Positions 58,048 to 64,000 of a stretch of DNA of 64,000 nt are shown piece after piece. The first letter of the stretch is position 1, and each line of letters opens with the position of its first letter. A program made the translations under genes and the position numbers. The notes under the pieces are model-generated. The model worked only from the letters and a program-made list of their open reading frames with translations, ran no database searches and was not told where the DNA came from. Source of the stretch: CAIYWZ01 sp964497925 (GTDB taxonomy: Bacteria > Pseudomonadota > Alphaproteobacteria > CAIYWZ01); the NCBI GenBank assembly GCA_964497925.1, contig CAZCFE010000004.1:1-64000 (forward strand), written 5' to 3'.

Positions 58048-59163
58048 TTAACTTAAAATAAAATCTAGAACAGCGTTCGTTTTGAGTCTTCCTGAAGGTG
58101 ACAATCTGAGGATATTGTTCTCAAGAATGGCCAGGTTTTCATTTTGAAGGGCAGAAAGTTTATCTTTTGAGAGATTTGAGTCTTGAATATCTACACCTTC
58201 TTTTAAACGAATTCCCATTAAAATGCGCTCTGTTCGAATATCTTCGAGCGTTAATATGTCAATATCTTGATATCCGTTCCCTTGGGTTTTAAGGGCATCT
58301 AGCCAGCTTTCTGGAGATTTAAACTGCCTTGTTGCTCTTTTGTGGTCCGTTGTGATTCGTCCGTGTGCTCCAGGTCCAATGCCCAAATAATCGCCATATC
58401 GCCAATAGTTTAAATTATGAGCAGATTCAAATCCAGGCTTTGCATAGTTAGAGACTTCATAGTCGTTAAATCCATGTTTTCGTGTGATGGCTGTTGTTAA
58501 ATCGTATAAATCTGCTGATAAATCCTCATCTGGAAGAATGAATTCTTTTCGCGCATGTAGCTTGTGAAAGGCGGTTCCTTGCTCAATGGTGAGTTGATAT
58601 AAAGAAATATGTTTTGGGTCTAATTTGAGGGCCGTTTCAAGCTCGCTTTCCCAAGACTCTAATGTTTGATTTGGTCGTGCGTAAATTAAATCAAAGCTCC
58701 AATTGTTAAAAACAGATCTTGCAATATCAAGAGCTTTTAATGCTTCTAAAGATGAGTGTGTTCGGCCTAAAAATTTCAAATCAGCATCGTTTAAAGATTG
58801 TATACCAACAGAAACTCTGGTTATACCAGCTTCTTTAAAGGCTTTGAATTTTTCAGCTTCTATGGAGTTTGGGTTGGCTTCAAGGGTGATTTCAGATGGA
58901 AGTTTCCAATGTTTTTGAACTTTTTCTAAAATACTTTGGACCAATTGTGGAGACATTAAAGAAGGTGTTCCACCGCCAAAGAAAATGCTTGAAATGTTTC
59001 TGTCTTGAAAGCGATTTGCTTCAAAATCAATGGATTTAAGAAAAGAGTCTAGCCAAGCATTTTCATCATGCTTTTCTCGAACATGAGAATTAAAATCGCA
59101 ATAGGGACATTTAGAAAGACAAAAGGGCCAATGAAAATAAAGGCCCATATTTAAATTTGTCAT
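58048..59163 (-). CDS. hemW: radical SAM family heme chaperone HemW
   Basis: 371 residues. The cluster motif is C15-L-S-K-C19-P-Y-C22 in the H-W-P-F-C context, then F-G-G-G-T-P-S-L, R-V-S-V-G-I-Q-S-L-N and L-Y-Q-L-T-I-E-Q-G-T. The extra Cys after C22 found in HemN-type coproporphyrinogen oxidases is absent (D-F instead of x-F/C), consistent with HemW, which delivers heme. Its start overlaps the dnaJ stop by 4 bp, so it is the third gene of the dnaK-dnaJ-hemW run. Confidence 0.93.
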   Translation of the reverse strand: MTNLNMGLYFHWPFCLSKCPYCDFNSHVREKHDENAWLDSFLKSIDFEANRFQDRNISSIFFGGGTPSLMSPQLVQSILEKVQKHWKLPSEITLEANPNSIEAEKFKAFKEAGITRVSVGIQSLNDADLKFLGRTHSSLEALKALDIARSVFNNWSFDLIYARPNQTLESWESELETALKLDPKHISLYQLTIEQGTAFHKLHARKEFILPDEDLSADLYDLTTAITRKHGFNDYEVSNYAKPGFESAHNLNYWRYGDYLGIGPGAHGRITTDHKRATRQFKSPESWLDALKTQGNGYQDIDILTLEDIRTERILMGIRLKEGVDIQDSNLSKDKLSALQNENLAILENNILRLSPSGRLKTNAVLDFILS

Positions 59164-60311
59164 TTATCTGAAGATGCTCCATTCCAAAAGTCACGCACTT
59201 TTTTGAAAAATCCTTCGGATGCGGGGCTGGATGAAGTATTTCCTTCTTGTTTTTCAAACTCATGAAGAAGTTCTTTTTGTTTTGCAGTTAAATTGCTAGG
59301 TGTTTCAACGTTAACTTTTATGAACATATCACCATAGGCAGAGCTGCGAAGAACTGGCATTCCTTTTCCGCGAAGTCTGAACTGGCTGCTATTTTGTGTT
59401 CCAGCTGGGATTGTGACTTTTGCTTTTGCGCCATCAATTGTTGGAATTTCAATACTTCCGCCAAGAGCGGCTGTAACCATAGTTATGGGAACTTGACAGT
59501 AAATATTATTGCCTTCCCTTTGAAAGAGTTTGTGAGGGGTGATGCTGATAAAAATGTAAAGATCACCGCTTGCAGCGCCTCTAATGCCAGCTTCGCCTTC
59601 ACCTTGCAGACGAATACGCGTTCCTTCATCCACACCTGCAGGGATATTGACCGAGAGATTTTTTTCTTGTTGTACACGGCCGTTTCCAGAGCATGCCTTA
59701 CAAGGTTTATCAATCGTTTTTCCAACACCAGAACATCCAGGGCAAATGCGTTCAACAACCATAAATCCTTGACGGGATTGAACTTTTCCATGGCCTTGAC
59801 ATGTTTTGCAATTTTTAACGCTGGAGCCAGCTTCGGCTCCTTTTGAATTGCAGGGTTGGCATTTTGCAAAAGTTGAAACACGAATTGTTTTTTGAAGCCC
59901 TTTATAGGCTTCTTCAAAACTGATTTTCATATTAAAACGAAGATCTGACCCTTGGGCATCGTGGCCTTGTGAGCCGCCGTCATGAAAAGCATTGAACATT
60001 TCTTCAAAAATATTTGAAAAACCTCCTCCGCCACCAAAGTTAAAATCAAACCCTGAAGAGGATCCGCGCGATTGTCCGCCACCACCATTTTGAAAAGCAC
60101 CGTGACCAAATTGATCATAAGCTGCTCTTTTTTGGTCATCTTTTAAAACATCATAAGCATCGTTTAATTCTTTAAATTTATCTTCTGCTGTTTTGTCGTT
60201 TTGGTTTCTATCTGGATGGTATTTCATCGCAAGCTTCCGGTAAGCCTTTTTAAGCTCATCTGCAGAAGCTGACTTTGAAACGCCTAAGATCTCGTAATAA
60301 TCGCGCGCCAT
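59160..60311 (-). CDS. dnaJ: chaperone protein DnaJ
   Basis: 383 residues. An N-terminal J domain with H-P-D (in K-Y-H-P-D-R-N), a Gly/Phe-rich linker, the zinc-finger region with four C-x2-C-x-G/S-x-G repeats and the C-terminal substrate-binding domains. It is the DnaK co-chaperone. It starts 7 bp after the dnaK stop. Full length, all cysteines present. Confidence 0.97.
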   Translation of the reverse strand: MARDYYEILGVSKSASADELKKAYRKLAMKYHPDRNQNDKTAEDKFKELNDAYDVLKDDQKRAAYDQFGHGAFQNGGGGQSRGSSSGFDFNFGGGGGFSNIFEEMFNAFHDGGSQGHDAQGSDLRFNMKISFEEAYKGLQKTIRVSTFAKCQPCNSKGAEAGSSVKNCKTCQGHGKVQSRQGFMVVERICPGCSGVGKTIDKPCKACSGNGRVQQEKNLSVNIPAGVDEGTRIRLQGEGEAGIRGAASGDLYIFISITPHKLFQREGNNIYCQVPITMVTAALGGSIEIPTIDGAKAKVTIPAGTQNSSQFRLRGKGMPVLRSSAYGDMFIKVNVETPSNLTAKQKELLHEFEKQEGNTSSSPASEGFFKKVRDFWNGASSDK

Positions 60312-60318
60312 TTAAAAA

Positions 60319-62262
60319 TTATTTCCCACCTGATTGTTTTTTGTCCTTCACTTCTTCAAAGTCTGCATCCACAACTTTTTCATCATCTTTTTTATTGTGA
60401 GTATTTTCGTTTGTGTGAGCATCTGCTTGATCTGAAGTTCCAGCTGTTTCTGCTTCTTGTGCGGCTTTATACATGGCTTCACCAAGTTTCATGGAAGATT
60501 GTAACAATACGTCGCTCTTTTCCTTGATTAAGTCGAGGTCGCCGCTGTCAAGAACAGATTTCAATGCTTCAAGATCAGCTTCGATTTTTTCTTTGTCGCT
60601 TGCTGGAACTTTATCGCCATGTTCTGCAACATTTTTTACAGTTGAGTGAATCAAAGAATCTGCATGATTTCTGGCTTCGATAACTTCTTTGCGTTTTTTA
60701 TCTTCAGCAGCATTCGCTTCTGCATCTTTTACCATCTTTTCAATATCTTCATCGCTCAGGCCGCCTGATGCTTGAATTCTAATTTGATGTTCTTTGCCTG
60801 TTGCTTTGTCTTTTGCAGAAACGCTGACAATACCGTTGGCATCAATGTCAAAGCTGACTTCAATTTGAGGTAGTCCGCGTGGTGCTGGAGGAATTCCAAC
60901 CAAGTCGAATTGACCCAAAGATTTGTTGTCTGCCGCCATTTCACGTTCACCTTGAAACACTCTGATTGTCACGGCTGTTTGATTGTCATCAGCAGTTGAG
61001 AACGTTTGACTTTTCTTTGTTGGAATTGTTGTATTGCGATCGATCAAACGTGTGAATACGCCGCCAAGTGTTTCAATTCCAAGTGAAAGAGGTGTTACGT
61101 CAAGCAAAACAACATCGTTTACTTCACCACGAAGAACACCGCCTTGAATAGCCGCACCAATTGCTACAACTTCGTCTGGATTTACACCTCTGTTAGGTTC
61201 TTTTCCAAAGAAATTTTTTACAATTTCAATAACTTTTGGCATACGTGTCATACCACCAACTAAAATGACTTCATCAATTTCAGATGCGCTGATTCCCGCA
61301 TCTTTGAGCGCTGCTTTGCAAGGATCGATTGTACGTTGAAGAAGATCTTCTACCAAACTTTCAAGTTTTGAGCGAGTTAACTTGATGTTTAAATGTTTTG
61401 GACCTGTTGCATCAGCTGTGATGAAAGGAAGGTTTACTTCTGTTTGCATGGAGCTTGAAAGTTCGATTTTTGCTTTTTCAGCGGCTTCTTTCAAACGTTG
61501 TAAAGCCAAACGATCACTTTTTAAATCAATTCCTGAATCTTTTTTGAATTCAGCAACCAAGAATTCCATGATACGGTTATCAAAATCTTCACCGCCTAAG
61601 AATGTATCTCCATTTGTGGATTTCACTTCAAATACGCCATCACCAATTTCCAAAATGGAAACGTCAAATGTTCCGCCGCCAAGGTCATAAACCACAATGG
61701 TGCCTGATCCTTTTTTCTCTAAACCATAAGCAAGAGCAGCCGCTGTTGGTTCGTTGATGATACGCAAAACTTCAAGTCCTGCAATACGACCAGCATCTTT
61801 GGTTGCTTGTCTTTGTGCATCGTTAAAATAAGCAGGAACAGTGATAACTGCTTGAGTTACTTTTTCACCCAAATAATTTTCCGCTGTTTCTTTCATTTTT
61901 TGTAAAATAAACGCGCTGACTTGGCTTGGACTGTATGTTTCGCCGTGGCACTCGACACACGCATCACCGTTTTCACCAGCAACGATGTGGTAAGGAACCA
62001 TAGATTTATCTTTTTGTGTTAATGGGTCATCATATCTTCTGCCGATTAGACGCTTAATTGCAAATAATGTGTTCTCGTGGTTTGTTACCGCTTGACGTTT
62101 TGCAGCTTGACCCACAAGACGCTCTCCTGAATCAAGGGCGGCAACCATTGAAGGCGTTGTTCTTGCGCCTTCTGAGTTTTCAATAACTTTAGAATTCCCA
62201 CCTTCCATGATTGCAACGCAAGAATTTGTTGTTCCCAAATCAATACCAATAACTTTACTCAT
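60319..62262 (-). CDS. dnaK: molecular chaperone DnaK (Hsp70)
   Basis: 647 residues. It has the Hsp70 signatures I-G-I-D-L-G-T-T-N-S-C-V at the start, V-Y-D-L-G-G-G-T-F-D-V-S and I-L-V-G-G-M-T-R-M-P-K-V, the substrate-binding domain and a polar C-terminal tail. It folds and protects proteins with DnaJ and GrpE. A ribosome-binding site (AAAGGAG) lies ahead of the ATG. A sigma70 promoter and a CIRCE operator lie upstream, so expression is probably under HrcA repression. Confidence 0.98.
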   Translation of the reverse strand: MSKVIGIDLGTTNSCVAIMEGGNSKVIENSEGARTTPSMVAALDSGERLVGQAAKRQAVTNHENTLFAIKRLIGRRYDDPLTQKDKSMVPYHIVAGENGDACVECHGETYSPSQVSAFILQKMKETAENYLGEKVTQAVITVPAYFNDAQRQATKDAGRIAGLEVLRIINEPTAAALAYGLEKKGSGTIVVYDLGGGTFDVSILEIGDGVFEVKSTNGDTFLGGEDFDNRIMEFLVAEFKKDSGIDLKSDRLALQRLKEAAEKAKIELSSSMQTEVNLPFITADATGPKHLNIKLTRSKLESLVEDLLQRTIDPCKAALKDAGISASEIDEVILVGGMTRMPKVIEIVKNFFGKEPNRGVNPDEVVAIGAAIQGGVLRGEVNDVVLLDVTPLSLGIETLGGVFTRLIDRNTTIPTKKSQTFSTADDNQTAVTIRVFQGEREMAADNKSLGQFDLVGIPPAPRGLPQIEVSFDIDANGIVSVSAKDKATGKEHQIRIQASGGLSDEDIEKMVKDAEANAAEDKKRKEVIEARNHADSLIHSTVKNVAEHGDKVPASDKEKIEADLEALKSVLDSGDLDLIKEKSDVLLQSSMKLGEAMYKAAQEAETAGTSDQADAHTNENTHNKKDDEKVVDADFEEVKDKKQSGGK

Positions 62263-62301
62263 TTTTTAATACTCCTTTAGATTATAAATTTTATATATCT
62301 T

Positions 62302-62330
62302 TTTATATCAAAATCTAAAAAACAAGTCAA
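62302..62330 (-). promoter_or_regulatory. sigma70 promoter of dnaK
   Basis: Minus-strand TTGACT (62330-62325), 17-bp spacer, TATAAA (62307-62302), about 40 bp ahead of the dnaK ATG. Confidence 0.65.
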
Positions 62331-62337
62331 GCAAAAT

Positions 62338-62364
62338 TTAGCACTATTTGATGACGAGTGCTAA
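62338..62364. promoter_or_regulatory. CIRCE operator (HrcA binding site)
   Basis: TTAGCACTA-N9-GAGTGCTAA: the right half is perfect, the left half differs from consensus TTAGCACTC at one base, and spacing is the exact 9. It lies just upstream of the dnaK -35 hexamer, on the side away from the gene, rather than in the leader as is more usual. Confidence 0.85.
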
Positions 62365-62406
62365 ATTATTTTTGCATTGATGATTAAAGGCGAAACATCT
62401 GAAGCA

Positions 62407-63537
62407 TTAACGAGCAGATAAAAGCTTTAAAACAGCCAAGCGAATATAATGCCCATGGCCTGCAAAAAAGTGACCGTCAGTCAAAAAGTCAGAAGTCACT
62501 TCAATCCAAGCTGCTTGAGTTACTTCAGCTTGATCTATTTTAAAGGTTGTACGGGCCTGGTCTTTTACAAGCCAAGAATACACATTGGTTTCCATCCAGG
62601 CATTATCTGTATTTCTTTCATCATTACTATAGCCAGCATATACTTTTCCAATGAAAAATGAATTTTTCTCATTCTTCAAATTGACACCAGTTTCTTCTTT
62701 TAATTCGCGTAAAGCAGCGTTTGCACTTAATCGATGATCCTCTGTATCAAGCATTCCTCCTGGGATTGCCCATTCAGATGATATAACATTCCCACCATCA
62801 TTACGTTTGATTAACAGAACATATAGTTTATGGTTATTGATTTTAAAAATAACCGGGTCTGCTGCAGGGTTTGCACCCCAAAGACCCAATTCTCCTCTTC
62901 CTGAGATTCCAGTTTTCCCAAGTGGATTTATGGGTTTTCCATCAACTACTCTATAGGGCAAGCCAGTTGCTGATTCTCCAAAAGGGATGACTCGTTTACG
63001 GCCATCTTTAATTTGCTGAGCAATTTTAGAAATATCTTCAGGATCAGCCCAAGCATTTTGGGGTGATTTCCCTGGAGCCCATACGCTGTCTATAACCACA
63101 GGCGCAACGAAATTAACAGGAGTGTAGGGGCTTTGTTTTTCCCCACGTTTCAAAGAATCCCTTGCAGGGCTTGAGGGGTATGGAAATCGTAAACCAACTC
63201 CAAATTTTGTGTGAATTTGACTTGGATGAGCGCTGTTAAATCTTTCAACAGCTTCTTTTATAGCATTTTTTTGCGTTACTGGAATTTGCGCAATTATTGC
63301 TTCTAATTCTGTCACATGGCCCATATTTTCTGTTGCATGACTCTTATTGTGAGTTTTTCTGGGTTTTTTTGTTGTTTTTTTTGATGAAGAGTCATCAATT
63401 TCTGACTCCGATGCTGACTCCGATGAAGTATCAAAAATTTTCCGTTTGCTAGAATTTCTTTCGCTACATATACCTTCATATGAATGAGAAATGGTCAGTG
63501 TTGCAACGATAAGCGTCCATAAGATTTTTGATTTCAT
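62407..63537 (-). CDS. secreted NUDT9-like Nudix hydrolase (predicted ADP-ribose pyrophosphatase)
   Basis: 376 residues from the ATG at 63537 (GGAG 10 nt upstream); an in-frame start 23 codons earlier is less likely. A signal-peptide-like N-terminus (to about residue 25) is followed by a Ser/Lys-rich disordered stretch (about 26-70). The C-terminal domain has the NUDT9 block G-K/R-T-G-x-S/V-G-R-G-x-L-G-x-W-G-x-N-x-A-A-D-P and W-A-I-P-G-G-M. The Nudix half R277-E-L-K-E-E-T-G-V285 is intact; the spacing from the GG is two residues longer than canonical. NUDT9 hydrolyses ADP-ribose to AMP and ribose 5-phosphate. Export would be unusual. Confidence 0.8.
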   Translation of the reverse strand: MKSKILWTLIVATLTISHSYEGICSERNSSKRKIFDTSSESASESEIDDSSSKKTTKKPRKTHNKSHATENMGHVTELEAIIAQIPVTQKNAIKEAVERFNSAHPSQIHTKFGVGLRFPYPSSPARDSLKRGEKQSPYTPVNFVAPVVIDSVWAPGKSPQNAWADPEDISKIAQQIKDGRKRVIPFGESATGLPYRVVDGKPINPLGKTGISGRGELGLWGANPAADPVIFKINNHKLYVLLIKRNDGGNVISSEWAIPGGMLDTEDHRLSANAALRELKEETGVNLKNEKNSFFIGKVYAGYSNDERNTDNAWMETNVYSWLVKDQARTTFKIDQAEVTQAAWIEVTSDFLTDGHFFAGHGHYIRLAVLKLLSAR

Positions 63538-63595
63538 AATTGCATGTCTCCAATTTATATAGAAAAAACTATAGATGAAAATTATAAATAAACTG

Positions 63596-64000
63596 TTAAT
63601 CTTCATCCATTTTTAATGCTGCAATAAAGGCGCTTTGAGGAATTTCCACTTGTCCAAATTGGCGCATGCGTTTTTTACCTTCTTTTTGTTTATCAAGAAG
63701 TTTGCGCTTACGGCTGATATCACCACCATAGCATTTTGCTGTTACGTCTTTTCGAAGAGCAGAAACAGTTTCTCTGGCAATCACTTTCACCCCAATTGCT
63801 GCTTGGATGGCAATTTTGAATAATTGTTTTGGGATAAGATCTTTAAGTTTTTCACAAAATGCACGGCCTCTTTTTTCGGCTCTTGTTCTGTGCACAATAC
63901 ATGAAAGTGCATCAACAGGTTCGGCATTGACTAAGACAGACAGTTTCACAAGGTCAGCTTCTTCATATGAATCGATTTGATAATCAAAGCTTGCGTATCC
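63596..64000 (-). CDS. lepA: elongation factor 4 (LepA), C-terminal part
   Basis: Truncated by the window edge; the start lies beyond 64000. The 134 visible residues begin G-Y-A-S-F-D-Y and include the LepA-specific C-terminal domain with P-V-D-A-L-S-C-I-V-H-R, I-P-K-Q-L-F, A-I-Q-A-A-I-G and A-L-R-K-D-V-T-A-K-C-Y-G-G-D-I-S-R-K-R-K-L-L-x-K-Q-K-E-G-K-K-R-M. LepA is a ribosome-associated GTPase acting in initiation or back-translocation. The downstream Nudix gene begins 58 bp after its stop. Confidence 0.96.
   Translation of the reverse strand, partial: GYASFDYQIDSYEEADLVKLSVLVNAEPVDALSCIVHRTRAEKRGRAFCEKLKDLIPKQLFKIAIQAAIGVKVIARETVSALRKDVTAKCYGGDISRKRKLLDKQKEGKKRMRQFGQVEIPQSAFIAALKMDED

Overview
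The window is a gene-dense, AT-rich chromosomal segment of an alphaproteobacterium. The lineage call is inference. It rests on the paired ATP synthase b' and b genes, a GapR-type nucleoid protein, COQ9, a Caulobacter-order fliF-fliG-fliH-fliN-flbD cluster followed by DUF6468 and MotE genes, and CtrA-like TTAA-N7-TTAA boxes. Low GC, several secreted proteins of unknown function, a NUDT9-like Nudix protein with a signal peptide, a patatin and an AAA-ATPase/PD-(D/E)XK protein suggest a host-associated or intracellular lifestyle (Holosporales- or Rickettsiales-like). No 16S gene is present to confirm this.

Layout. 0.1-4 kb: gapR, atpE, atpF', atpF, ettA and a lipoprotein. 3.9-7 kb (minus): COQ9, pgeF, rpsD and a HIR-type SPFH protein. 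7.2-11.6 kb: patatin, tldD, uvrC. 11.6-12.0 kb: the only gene-free stretch over 300 bp, with a consensus sigma70 promoter and three clustered DnaA-box-like 9-mers. 12-13.2 kb: a CPA2 antiporter. 13.2-18.7 kb (minus): a Cys-rich secreted protein, cvpA, tsaC, greA, a lytic transglycosylase, an Nfu protein and a secreted unknown. 18.9-23.6 kb: gatCAB, dapD, lepB. 23.6-26.7 kb (minus): four more Cys-rich secreted paralogs in one tightly coupled operon. 26.9-38.7 kb: twelve flagellar genes, almost without gaps. 38.8-44.3 kb: tRNA-Phe, an ABC exporter, an RsmB-like methyltransferase, an SH3 protein, a thiolase, lolA and tRNA-Val. 44.4-49 kb: a solute-binding protein and a 1258-residue secreted repeat protein. 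49-53.1 kb: lipA, lpd and the AAA/PD-(D/E)XK protein. 53.3-64 kb: mutL, then on the minus strand pgpA, nagZ, ubiG, a Vat-type acetyltransferase, hemW, dnaJ, dnaK (with a CIRCE operator), the Nudix protein and the end of lepA.

The most unusual content is a family of five secreted proteins, one at 13.2 kb and four in the operon at 23.6-26.7 kb. They share an eight-cysteine core of about 52 residues with nearly fixed spacing, C-x(10,11)-C-x7-C-x3-C-x4-C-x8-C-x3-C-x9-C, flanked by low-complexity sequence. I do not recognise the family. Both transcription units carry a perfect TTAA-N7-TTAA box 54-56 bp upstream of the first start codon, and the operon shares its control region with the divergent fliF operon. 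This suggests, without proving it, co-expression with the flagellar or cell-cycle programme.
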